Below are positions 1 through 6,934 of a stretch of 12,950 nucleotides of DNA, piece after piece. The notes under the pieces are model-generated. The model saw nothing but the letters and a program-made list of their open reading frames with translations. It searched no databases and had not been told where the DNA came from. The stretch lies in the NCBI GenBank assembly GCA_964449845.1, contig CAYVES010000054.1:1-12950 (forward strand), given 5' to 3'. How positions within the stretch are numbered: the stretch's first letter is position 1; each line of letters starts with the position of its first letter. Both the position numbers and the translations under genes were made by a program. Source of the DNA: SOKG01 sp964449845. GTDB lineage: Bacteria; Chloroflexota; Dehalococcoidia; SZUA-161.

Positions 1-2
1 CG

Positions 3-1508
3 TACATTAAATCGGAACTAAATGGCCTTGGCGTAGGGCAGCTTGCGGGCAGCAAGGGGACGCTTTATACCACGCCTGGGTCTACAACCGCGATGGTCAA
101 AAGCATCATCCTGGTCAACACGGATTCATCCACTCGAACGGTAAACCTGTATGTTCAGAGGGACGGCAGCAACTCAAGGCGGATAATACCCGAAGACCTC
201 AGCCTTGAGGCCAATGGCGGCTCTGTTGTGGTGTCCGATGCCATATACGTCTATAGCGCATCGGGCGAACTCCTTCACGCTATTGCAGCTCACGCCTCTA
301 AGCACATTACGGGCGGCTCGGATGAGGTGGACGGTGACAAGCTGGACATCGATTGGAACCCCTCCAATTATACTCCGTCAACGACGCCAAGCGAGGCGGA
401 CAATGTTAACAACCTGACAGCCCATCTCTACGGCATTGACCAGGAGCTGGGGCAGAAGCTGGAGAACATAGTCGAGGACACATCCCCCCAACTTGGCGGT
501 GACCTCGACTGCCAGAACAATAAGTTCACCAACATGCTTGGCTTCCTGATGAAGTCTAGCACCGAGCTAACAATCAGTTCTGGCGCAGTGACGGCTACAC
601 AGATGTTCCACACGATAGACACGGAGGCAGACGCGGCCATAGATGACTTGGATACCATCAATGGCGGCTCAACGGTCAATATGATAGTGATACGGGCGGA
701 GAACGATGCCAGGACTGTGGTGGTTAAGCATAACACTGGGAATATCTGGCTACAGGGCAAAGTTGATATTTCGCTAGATGACCTTGAGGACGGGCTGCTT
801 CTGGTATGGGATGGGACAAAGTGGTTCGACATCGCTGCTGGCGGTGGGGGAGGAGGAGGATCATCCACCTATGTCGGCCTGACCGATACTCCCGCTAACT
901 TCACTGGCGCAGCAGGAAAATCAGCTAGGGTTAATAGTGGCGCAACCGCATTGGAGCATAGCTTCCCAACGAAGCTTCAAGACGCTGATGGAGACACAAA
1001 GGTAGATGTTGAGGAATCGGCAGACGAGGATATAGTCCGTATGGATGTGGCTGGCAATGAGGCTTTCCTGCTTAGTGATGCGGGTATTCTGACACTCGCC
1101 AAGCAATCAGAGGCAATCATTGAAATGTCGGCTGACCAAACCCTTACCACCTTTGTATGGACAGTAATTCACTTTAATTCAGAGGTAGTGGACAAACAGG
1201 GCGAATGGAACTCAACCACGTATAGATTTACTGTTACTGAAGCTGGCCAGTATCTAATTGCTACAAACCTTTGTTTTGACACAAATGCTACTAGCTATCG
1301 GCAAGGCTTGGTGTATAAGAATGAAGCCGCCACCAAATTGCACAACACAGTACCTGCAGTTGATGGGGCGTTCTCTTTAGTATTTATAGCTGGTATTTTA
1401 GACCTATCTGCAAATGATTACCTGGAGATTAAAGGGAAGCAGGGCAGTGGCGGGGACTTGGATGTCAAACTCAATTACAGTCTTTTATCTATCGTGAAGA
1501 TTACGTAG
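3..1508 (+). CDS. phage tail-type structural protein, 5'-partial
   Basis: The first ATG of this frame is at 93, but the frame is open to the left edge. The extra upstream residues (ending GSKGTLYTTPGSTTA) read smoothly into the protein, so the real start is probably outside the window. Counting from the ATG at 93, residues 1-75 look like a beta-rich virion domain (IILVNTDSSTRTVNLYV). Next comes a segment typical of phage tail and fibre proteins (HASKHITGGSDEVDGDKLDI, then LTAHLYGIDQELG). A poly-glycine linker sits near residues 252-258. The last ~120 residues (FNSEVVDKQGEWNSTTYRFT, AGQYLIATNL) resemble a C1q/TNF-like jelly-roll head, a fold used for receptor or surface binding. The architecture suggests a tail-tip or fibre adhesin. 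The assignment comes from motif resemblance and no named family is certain. A small gene follows 10 bases later. Confidence 0.6.
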   Translation, partial: YIKSELNGLGVGQLAGSKGTLYTTPGSTTAMVKSIILVNTDSSTRTVNLYVQRDGSNSRRIIPEDLSLEANGGSVVVSDAIYVYSASGELLHAIAAHASKHITGGSDEVDGDKLDIDWNPSNYTPSTTPSEADNVNNLTAHLYGIDQELGQKLENIVEDTSPQLGGDLDCQNNKFTNMLGFLMKSSTELTISSGAVTATQMFHTIDTEADAAIDDLDTINGGSTVNMIVIRAENDARTVVVKHNTGNIWLQGKVDISLDDLEDGLLLVWDGTKWFDIAAGGGGGGGSSTYVGLTDTPANFTGAAGKSARVNSGATALEHSFPTKLQDADGDTKVDVEESADEDIVRMDVAGNEAFLLSDAGILTLAKQSEAIIEMSADQTLTTFVWTVIHFNSEVVDKQGEWNSTTYRFTVTEAGQYLIATNLCFDTNATSYRQGLVYKNEAATKLHNTVPAVDGAFSLVFIAGILDLSANDYLEIKGKQGSGGDLDVKLNYSLLSIVKIT

Positions 1509-1518
1509 GAGGAGGGAA

Positions 1519-1914
1519 ATGGCGATCAAGATTACTTATTCCGATGCGGGTACTGAGCAGGTATATGCAGAGCTTACAGTTTCAGACGAGCAGGTGAAGG
1601 CTTTGAGCACAGACATGGTGTCGTCGACGCCAGAAGTAGTCTTTCTCGACTGGCTTAATAACGCCATCGAAAATAAGGCAAGACAGATGATAGACAAAAT
1701 ATGCGAGGAGGCTCTTGGCAGCGGGTCAGAGAAAGTGGAACCCCTTAGCGCATCCCAAAAACAACAAATCGCAGCCGCTCTCTCCACTGAGGGAGTAATA
1801 CTCACGTCCGTCAAGCAAATGCCTCGGTCTATCAAAGACCAGATAATCGAAATGGCTAAAATTAAGACAGCCGCCGAAAGGCAGGCTGAGCTTGAGGCCG
1901 AGATAGGCAAGTAA
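1519..1914 (+). CDS. small phage-associated hypothetical protein
   Basis: This encodes 131 residues from ATG, with a strong ribosome site (AGGAGGAGGG) that overlaps the stop of the upstream tail-type gene, so the two are almost certainly cotranscribed. The protein is soluble and mostly helical. Residues 1-20 look like a beta pair (MAIKITYSDAGTEQVYAELT). The centre has an acidic/helical stretch (LDWLNNAIENKARQMIDKIC), and the end is Ala/Glu/Lys-rich and possibly coiled coil (AERQAELEAEIGK). There is no membrane segment or signal peptide. I do not recognise the family. Its position suggests a tail accessory or chaperone role, but that is inferred from the neighbour only. Confidence 0.6.
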   Translation: MAIKITYSDAGTEQVYAELTVSDEQVKALSTDMVSSTPEVVFLDWLNNAIENKARQMIDKICEEALGSGSEKVEPLSASQKQQIAAALSTEGVILTSVKQMPRSIKDQIIEMAKIKTAAERQAELEAEIGK

Positions 1915-2139
1915 TCGCGGATAAAAACTTCGCGAGCTGACCGAGGGGCCTGTGAGTTTCATCTCTGAGGCCTTCGACCCCGGCAATCCCTCCGACTGCG
2001 TAGTCATGGCAGTCTGGACAGGGCTCGGGCACGGCGCACCCCAACCGAGCCTCTAGCGCCTTCAGTCTACCGGCCTTGACAGCCAGCAAGCGGTAGTCTT
2101 AACATAGCCGCACTGGTTCCTGCGCGAAATCCGGGATGA

Positions 2140-2571
2140 ATGCCAAGCGATGAAAGGAGGTACCCCACCATTACAGCTCTATCCGCGTTATTGATAGTAA
2201 CCGCAGTTGGTACAATCTGCTATTGGGCTGATTTCTACATCAGAGGCGGAGTCCACGTCATAAAGGAGGATTGGTACTTAAGATTCGAGAGAGCCTTTAC
2301 GCCCGCCGATCTGTGGATGTCAGCCTGCGCTCTCATAGGTGCTGCCGGACTTCTGACCGAACAGCCCTATGGTTTGGTGTTTGCATTGCTCGCGGCTGGC
2401 TCACTGTTGTTCCTGGCCCTCATGGACATCACCTTCAACATACAGAACAACCTCTATCCCCTTATTGCAGCCTCAAATCAAATGAAGTTTGAACTACTGA
2501 TAAACTTGTGGACACTGGGGCTAGGTGCCGCCGTCATCGTCTATCTGGCACCGAGAATAGAGTTGCCCTGA
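2140..2571 (+). CDS. uncharacterised four-helix membrane protein
   Basis: This encodes 143 residues with four predicted membrane segments at about 9-30, 55-73, 76-96 and 117-137. Between helices 1 and 2 there is a loop with conserved-looking aromatic and charged residues (VHVIKEDWYLRFERAF). Between helices 3 and 4 is LMDITFNIQNNLY. I believe similar proteins occur as uncharacterised membrane proteins in other bacteria and archaea, but I cannot name a family or function. The start is uncertain. The ATG at 2140 has no good ribosome site upstream, while AAAGGAGG at 2153-2160 lies just inside the frame and would suit a non-AUG start (ATT at 2170). It is separated by about 225 bases from the phage-like pair and is probably an independent gene. 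Confidence 0.6.
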   Translation: MPSDERRYPTITALSALLIVTAVGTICYWADFYIRGGVHVIKEDWYLRFERAFTPADLWMSACALIGAAGLLTEQPYGLVFALLAAGSLLFLALMDITFNIQNNLYPLIAASNQMKFELLINLWTLGLGAAVIVYLAPRIELP

Positions 2572-2629
2572 TATCGCGCCATGCCCCCTCGTCCAAAGTA
2601 GCCGGCGCCCGTTAGCTTATACGGCGCGA

Positions 2630-2872
2630 TCAGAGGGGTTTCGACTTGTCAGCGCGTTTTGCGTGGAGCGTGGACACTGTCCGCCAGGGTGTCTTCTTGG
2701 ATTGATTGATAATCAACAGGTTGTCCCTTATCTCGCCAAGGTAGCGGCCATCCAGACCGTAGACCTCATCATCCCCCCGGAATGTGCCTACATGGCAGCC
2801 CTCGTGATCCCAGAGCTTGTCTCCGTCTCGATACCCGAAGCACGTTCCGCCCCAGGTCCAAATCCAGCCCAT
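2630..2872 (-). CDS. 4-fold beta flower-type small protein
   Basis: This encodes 80 residues from ATG at 2872; a GTG at 2878 in the same frame is an alternative start. An AAAGG element lies eight bases before the ATG. The sequence matches the pattern I associate with the 4-fold beta flower family: WIWTWGG at the N-terminus, then short repeated strands GYRDGDKLW, HVGTF, DEVYGLDGRYLGEI, and a lysine-rich RLI/NQSKK-like turn. The family is a small beta-propeller-like fold of unknown function. Homologues as I recall them run about 100-110 residues and end in a conserved AGYEDFP-like tail. That tail is missing here, so the gene may be 3'-truncated by a frameshift or simply a shorter variant. It is a single gene transcribed against its plus-strand neighbour. 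Confidence 0.55.
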   Translation of the reverse strand: MGWIWTWGGTCFGYRDGDKLWDHEGCHVGTFRGDDEVYGLDGRYLGEIRDNLLIINQSKKTPWRTVSTLHAKRADKSKPL

Positions 2873-2924
2873 AGCCACCGCCTTTCTCTCCGATAGCAGC
2901 CCACTGCCTGCGTTAAGCTGAAGA

Positions 2925-3155
2925 AATTCTAAATACTAATTTCTAAGCTCTAAACAAATTCAAATATCAAAATGCAAAAGGAAACATGCAGGGCAAAATC
3001 CAAAATGGGTAGCCGAGAGCGTCGTGACTCCTGTCACGAAGAAGGATTCGTTGCCACAAGAGTGGCAACGCTACGCTTGAACTTTGAATTGTCATTTTGC
3101 TCTCTTATCTTTGAGTTTTGACATTGTTTAGGATTTCGAGTTTCGACATTAGGAC
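2925..3155. repeat. AT-rich dispersed repeat with imperfect inverted arms
   Basis: The 330-base gap between 2879 and 3209 has no credible gene. The left part (about 2925-2980) and the right part (about 3075-3155) form an imperfect inverted repeat. The left contains CTAAACAAATTCAAATATC, and the reverse complement of the right contains CCTAAACAATGTCAAAACTC. The style (strings of ATTCTAAAT and TTTGAATTGT) matches a kind of AT-rich intergenic repeat I have seen in many bacterial and environmental genomes. Boundaries are approximate. Two perfect hairpins lie between the arms. Confidence 0.5.
3022..3070. repeat. two adjacent perfect hairpins inside the repeat
   Basis: The first hairpin is TCGTGAC (3022-3028), loop TCCT, GTCACGA (3033-3039), a 7-bp perfect stem. 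The second is CGTTGCCAC (3049-3057), loop AAGA, GTGGCAACG (3062-3070), a 9-bp perfect stem. Neither has a T-run, so they are not classical intrinsic terminators. They look like part of a mobile or dispersed palindromic element. Confidence 0.6.
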
Positions 3156-3162
3156 TTGTGCT

Positions 3163-3185
3163 CGGGGGACGCCCCTATACCCCCG
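3163..3185 (-). terminator. GC-rich hairpin downstream of the aldolase gene
   Basis: CGGGGG at 3163-3168 pairs with CCCCCG at 3180-3185, about 25 bases beyond the stop of the minus-strand aldolase gene. There is no clear U-run, so it may be a weak terminator or just the edge of the neighbouring repeat. Confidence 0.25.
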
Positions 3186-3209
3186 GCCTCTTCGTCAAGA
3201 GAGGGCTTT

Positions 3210-4463
3210 TCACACAAACCTGGCAACCAGGTCCTCTGTCTCGATTATGTTGAGTTTCCGGAAGAGTGACGAGAAGCGCTCCTCAAGCGTCTCCCTTAAC
3301 CCTTTCAGATTCTTTTCAGGAAGGCTCCACATTTCCTTCTTGAAATCGCCAAACGCCTTCTTTCGAGTTTTGTATAGGAATTGCTCCTCGGTCTCGCCTT
3401 GCTTCCTCTCGGCAGAGTACTTATCCGCAAGATGCCTGTAGACAACGTCCAACAGCTCCCTGGGGAAATGTGGGCTGTCATAGATAATATTCTGAAATCC
3501 TGTGGCCAGGTGTACTTCTAATGTGCCCACCTCTGGGAACTTGTCAAAAGCATCGTCAGGAAGTGTGGAAGCTCCGTGCTGCACAGCGCCGCCCATGCCA
3601 TACTCCTCTCGCGCCGCTCTGGACAGTTCTCTCAGGGTGTTGAAATCAAGTTGAACGCTTGCAATTGACCCGTCAGGTAGGACAACCCCCCCGTGAGCCG
3701 TGCCGGTTTGCACGCTGATCTTCGAGATTCCCTTGGCATCAGAACCCAGCAGACTGAGGTATCCCGACATAAAGGCCCTGAGGTCCTCCACCGTGCTGTT
3801 TCTCTTCCCCACTTCCCCTATCTCTCCACCGACGGAAACGGTTATTCCTTCGGGCTCGATACCACGTATAAACCTGGTCATATCTGCAGTGACCCGACAA
3901 TTCTTCTCCTGCTGTTCTTCGAGGGTCTGTCTCTCTAAATCGACAATGGTGGAGGCATCCACATCAATGTTGAAGAACCCAGCGCTCACTGCTTCACGAA
4001 TCAGCTCCTTGATTGCGTTCAATTCCTTTTCCGGTTCCGAGCCATACCTGCCAGGGTTAACCTGGAAGTGGTCGCCCTGAAGGAAAACGGGGCCCTTGAA
4101 TCCCTCCTTGATTGCGGCAGCCAGCACACAGGTCACATATTCACCCGGCCTCTGGCCTGTATAGCTTATCTCGGAGCGGGCGATCTCAAAGATGAAGGCG
4201 CCAACCCTGTCTTTCAGGGCAGCCCTGAAGACAGCCCTCGCCACATGATAGGTGATCCCGCGGATATTGATCGCCGGCACTGTTATGCCGCTATACAGAC
4301 CTTTGCCTGCTGCTTCGTACAGGCCTTGAATGCTTGCGGGAAAGATCCCCCGGTCAAACGCTAATTCCCGAATTGTCCGCTGGCCCTCTTCCCTTATCGG
4401 GCTGTAGGAGCCAAAAACTGCCTCTTCTACCAGCGAGTCGATTTGGTCGGACATTACATTCAT
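3210..4463 (-). CDS. class II (metal-dependent) fructose-bisphosphate aldolase family
   Basis: This encodes 417 residues. Class II aldolases cleave or form fructose-1,6-bisphosphate (or a related ketose bisphosphate) using a divalent metal. The landmarks appear in the usual order. LQGDHFQ carries D131, the expected catalytic acid, and H132. GGEIGEVG (212-219) matches the conserved glutamate motif. TGTAHGG carries H257 and VQHGAST carries H296, so three His positions are available as metal ligands. The C-terminal ~80 residues are an extra charged helical extension relative to short class II enzymes of 280-350 residues. The start ATG lies one base after the stop of the phosphofructokinase gene, with its ribosome site (GGAGGGGGAG) inside that gene's end, so the two are translationally linked. 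Substrate could also be tagatose- or another ketose bisphosphate; the neighbour favours fructose bisphosphate. Confidence 0.8.
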   Translation of the reverse strand: MNVMSDQIDSLVEEAVFGSYSPIREEGQRTIRELAFDRGIFPASIQGLYEAAGKGLYSGITVPAINIRGITYHVARAVFRAALKDRVGAFIFEIARSEISYTGQRPGEYVTCVLAAAIKEGFKGPVFLQGDHFQVNPGRYGSEPEKELNAIKELIREAVSAGFFNIDVDASTIVDLERQTLEEQQEKNCRVTADMTRFIRGIEPEGITVSVGGEIGEVGKRNSTVEDLRAFMSGYLSLLGSDAKGISKISVQTGTAHGGVVLPDGSIASVQLDFNTLRELSRAAREEYGMGGAVQHGASTLPDDAFDKFPEVGTLEVHLATGFQNIIYDSPHFPRELLDVVYRHLADKYSAERKQGETEEQFLYKTRKKAFGDFKKEMWSLPEKNLKGLRETLEERFSSLFRKLNIIETEDLVARFV

Positions 4464-4464
4464 A

Positions 4465-5577
4465 TTACTCTCCCCCTCCGTCGATCAAGATCGTCCGGCG
4501 CCCGTTATATCTGTCAGTATCGTACTCAGTGTTGATATCCACTGTTCTCGGCTTCTCCGTAACTACCTCAAGAGGCACGGCGATTATTCTGCCATTCGTG
4601 AGGCTCACCAGCTTGCCAAAATCCTTCTTCACCACCAAATCAATGGCGGCGATGCCAAAATAGCGACCCATCCTGCGGTCAAAGGCGGATGGAGCGCCGC
4701 CTCGCTGCAGATGGCTCAGGACAATGCTTCGGGTGTCCAACCCAACGGCCTGCTTGATCTCCCCGGCCACAAACTCGCCAATTCCACCGAGATTCTTGTG
4801 GCCAAAGCTATCCACACCATCCCCCGCCACGATTTCGGAGCCTCCCCGCGGCTTTGCCCCCTCCGCCACCACGATGATGTCATACCTGGACCCCATCCTT
4901 CTCCCTTCGAGAAGCAGTTCATTGACTCTGTCAATTGAGAAGTCGTACTCCGGGATCAGGATGATATAAGCTCCGCTGGATTCTCCCCCCTCCAGAGCCA
5001 GAAAGCCCGCATGCCTGCCCATCGTTTCCACCACGAATATCCTTTTGTGGGAACCCGCGGTGGTTCTCAGCCTATCAACCTCTTCTGTAATAACATTCAA
5101 AGCTGTATCGTATCCAAGCGTATAATCAGTTCCGGGAAGGTCCTTGTCGATAGTCTTGGGGATGCCAATGACATTGACGCCTTCATGAGACAGCTTGTAC
5201 GCTACGCCCAGTGTATCCTCACCCCCTATAGCTATCACCACATCTAGACCGAGATTCTTGATATTCTTCAACACAGTCTTCGACTGATCATTCTTGGGAT
5301 CGTAAGGATTTGTGCGAGAGGTGCCCAAAGCGGTCCCACCGTGTCTGTCCCAGGTTCTCACCACCTCCTCGTTCAGTGGTAAGATATAGTCCGTGCTTCC
5401 AAGTTCGGCATAGATCAGCCCCTTCCAGCCGTCCCTAATGCCCAGTACCTCGTATCTGACTCCTCTTTCGTCCTGGAGTCGCTCATCAAGTGCGCTTTTG
5501 ACCACCCATTTGATGGCGGGGTTCAGCCCGGCGCAGTCTCCACCACCGGTAAGAACGGCGATCCTACTTTTCTTCAT
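4465..5577 (-). CDS. pfkA: 6-phosphofructokinase, likely pyrophosphate-dependent type
   Basis: This encodes 370 residues and converts fructose 6-phosphate to fructose 1,6-bisphosphate. Conserved PFK landmarks are GGGDCAGLN (11-19), GGEDTLG (118-124), PKTIDKD (140-146), METMGRHAGF near 183-192, IPE (208-210) and HLQRGGAPSAFDR near 289-301. By established PFK alignments, the position that is glycine in ATP enzymes (E. coli Gly104) is D121 here, and the position equivalent to Gly124 is K141. That pair marks pyrophosphate-using enzymes. The catalytic Asp (D144) is present, but the usual TIDND reads TIDKD. A GAGGT-like ribosome site precedes the ATG. It is followed one base later by a class II aldolase gene, giving a two-gene glycolytic operon. 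The PPi preference is inferred from residues only. Confidence 0.88.
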   Translation of the reverse strand: MKKSRIAVLTGGGDCAGLNPAIKWVVKSALDERLQDERGVRYEVLGIRDGWKGLIYAELGSTDYILPLNEEVVRTWDRHGGTALGTSRTNPYDPKNDQSKTVLKNIKNLGLDVVIAIGGEDTLGVAYKLSHEGVNVIGIPKTIDKDLPGTDYTLGYDTALNVITEEVDRLRTTAGSHKRIFVVETMGRHAGFLALEGGESSGAYIILIPEYDFSIDRVNELLLEGRRMGSRYDIIVVAEGAKPRGGSEIVAGDGVDSFGHKNLGGIGEFVAGEIKQAVGLDTRSIVLSHLQRGGAPSAFDRRMGRYFGIAAIDLVVKKDFGKLVSLTNGRIIAVPLEVVTEKPRTVDINTEYDTDRYNGRRTILIDGGGE

Positions 5578-5587
5578 CGCACTTACC

Positions 5588-5749
5588 TCATCCGCAATTA
5601 TCCCACCCAGACCTTACCACACCCACCACCAGGTATTCAATAGTCATATCAGGCATTATTTGTGGGAAGATAGTACTGCCGTTGATCAAAGAGGCGTTGT
5701 GCAGCTCCTGGATTTCAAGCAGCAAAGCGGGATGTGTCACATCAGTCAT
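5588..5749 (-). pseudogene. possible 53-residue ORF or 3' gene remnant cut by a repeat
   Basis: A frame on the minus strand runs from an ATG at 5749, inside the arm of the dispersed repeat, to a TGA at 5588-5590, just before pfkA. The protein reads plausibly (HPALLLEIQELHNASLING, then MPDMTIEYLVVGVVRSGWDN). Upstream the frame stays open into the repeat. There is no ribosome site. The simplest reading is the 3' end of a gene whose 5' part was replaced by repeat insertion. It could equally be chance. I recognise no family. Confidence 0.25.
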
Positions 5750-5797
5750 TGCGAGCGGAGCGAAGCAATCTGGCTATCCTCTACTATGCCCCGCCCC

Positions 5798-5807
5798 NNN
5801 NNNNNNN
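5798..5807. other. 10-N assembly gap
   Basis: Ten Ns sit inside the repeat cluster. The true distance across the gap and the number of repeat copies are unknown. Reading frames that cross it are meaningless. Confidence 0.99.
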
Positions 5808-5828
5808 AAATACATCAGTCATTGCGAG

Positions 5829-5876
5829 CCCTTCGCCTTCTGTCATTCTGAGCCCTTCGCCTTCTGTCATTCTGAG
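5829..5876. repeat. 24-bp tandem repeat, two perfect copies
   Basis: The unit beginning CCCTTCGCCTTCTGTCATTC occurs at 5829-5852 and again at 5853-5876 without mismatch. A partial inverted continuation (CCAAAGGCGAAGAATCTCG) follows. It is embedded in the larger repeat cluster. Confidence 0.9.
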
Positions 5877-6059
5877 CCAAAGGCGAAGAATCTCGCGCTC
5901 AGGACAGGCTCCGCGACCGAAGAATGTAGCTCAGGGTAAACTCCGCGAAGCAATCTGGTTATCCTCTACTATGCCCGCCCCTGAGATTGCTTCGTCCCCC
6001 GATGAATCGGGGTCCTCGCAATGACAGGACACTGCTAGGGTGCGTCTGCTTGCCAGCCC

Positions 6060-6926
6060 TTATTCGAGGACAATCTCCCCGCTCCCGCCCCCGCTCTTCC
6101 TGGCAAGGCGTATGTTATCAATGCGCATGGCCCGGTCCACCGCCTTGCACATGTCGTAGATGGTGAGCGCAGCCACCGTTACCGCAGTGAGAGCCTCCAT
6201 CTCCACCCCAGTCTGAGCCGTGGTCTTGACTGTAGCGGTGATCTCCACTGCAGAACGCTTTTCGTCCAGTTTCAAATCCACGTCAGCGCTGGTGATCGGC
6301 AGCGGATGGCAAAGGGGGATGAGCTGAGGGGTCTGCTTCGCCGCCATGATTCCAGCAAGCTGGGCCACAGCGAGAACATCCCCCTTCTTCATCTCACCTC
6401 GCTTCATCAGCTCCAGGGTCGCCGCTTTCATGGCCACCGTACCACTGGCAACCGCAACCCGCTCGGTCACCGGTTTCCCAGTTATGTCAACCATGTGCAC
6501 CTTGCCTTCGAGATCGAAGTGGGTCGGGCTGCGATGCTCTTCGCCAATACCTGCCATCTCGTTCGCCAGCCTGTCGGCCCTCTCGTTCCCAGGATGACCG
6601 CCATGTCCCCTGATCCAAACCCAGCTCACGTTCCGTTCAGCCACCAGCTTATCCAGCATCTCCCAGAGGTCGAGGTTCGCCTTGCGCTTCCAGTTCTTAG
6701 TCATGGTATGAACAAGATACTGGCTGTCGCTCTCGATTTTAACCTGAGAACCCGGTGGGGTCTGGGCCAGCCCCTTAATGGCCGCCATGATCTCCATCCG
6801 ATTGCTGGTCGTTCTTTCCTCCCGCCCTTTTACTTCCTGCCTGCCAGCATCGCTCACGATAATCGCCGCCCATCCCCCGGGGCCGGGGTTGCCCAGGCAT
6901 GCGCCGTCGGTATAGATATCGATCAT
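6060..6926 (-). CDS. RNase HI - MoaC fusion (bifunctional ribonuclease H / cyclic pyranopterin monophosphate synthase)
   Basis: This encodes 288 residues with two complete enzymes. Residues 1-126 are RNase HI: TDGACLGNPGPGGW at the start, with catalytic D7, E45 (SNRMEIMAA), D67 (IESDSQY) and D118, and H108 in GHGGHPGNERAD. It would cut RNA in RNA:DNA hybrids. Residues about 135-288 are MoaC, which converts the MoaA product to cyclic pyranopterin monophosphate. THFDLEGKVHMVD, IPLCHPL (203-209), GVEMEALTAVTV (240-251), YDMCKAV with D258 and K261, and KSGGGSG are all present. The linker is only about eight residues. Both active sites are intact, so this is not a decayed join. The ATG lies eight bases after the moaA stop, with GGAGG about 12 bases upstream. 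Coupling MoaA and MoaC is logical; why RNase H is fused is unknown. Confidence 0.9.
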   Translation of the reverse strand: MIDIYTDGACLGNPGPGGWAAIIVSDAGRQEVKGREERTTSNRMEIMAAIKGLAQTPPGSQVKIESDSQYLVHTMTKNWKRKANLDLWEMLDKLVAERNVSWVWIRGHGGHPGNERADRLANEMAGIGEEHRSPTHFDLEGKVHMVDITGKPVTERVAVASGTVAMKAATLELMKRGEMKKGDVLAVAQLAGIMAAKQTPQLIPLCHPLPITSADVDLKLDEKRSAVEITATVKTTAQTGVEMEALTAVTVAALTIYDMCKAVDRAMRIDNIRLARKSGGGSGEIVLE

Positions 6927-6934
6927 TTCAGCCG

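Larger units (their letters stand above)
5745..6025. repeat. dispersed repeat cluster (CATTGCGAG / GAAGCAATCT type)
   Basis: The stretch between pfkA and the rnhA/moaC gene holds no gene but several repeats. GTCATTGCGAG at 5745-5755 with GAAGCAATCT at 5762-5771 is mirrored by AGATTGCTTCG at 5984-5994 and CTCGCAATGAC at 6015-6025, giving inverted ends. A second copy of the GCGAAGCAATCTGG / TATCCTCTACTATGCCC segment occurs directly repeated at about 5760-5791 and 5945-5976. CCCCGAT/ATCGGGG makes a short hairpin near 5997-6012. A CATTCTGAG-type unit lies between. Such units are common intergenic repeats in environmental bacterial genomes. Confidence 0.75.

Noticed and set aside
428..868. Minus-strand 146-residue frame opposite the tail-type gene
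   Set aside because: Poly-proline and serine-rich content is the antisense of the Gly/Asp-rich tail protein. No ribosome site.
2572..3209. tRNA gene or attachment site next to the phage-like region
   Set aside because: No cloverleaf or duplicated core sequence could be found by eye.
5829..5876. CRISPR-like repeat
   Set aside because: The two 24-bp copies are directly adjacent with no spacer and belong to a known style of intergenic repeat.
5438..6024. Plus-strand reading frames crossing the N gap
   Set aside because: They translate through Ns and through dispersed repeats, and overlap pfkA antisense. No start signals.
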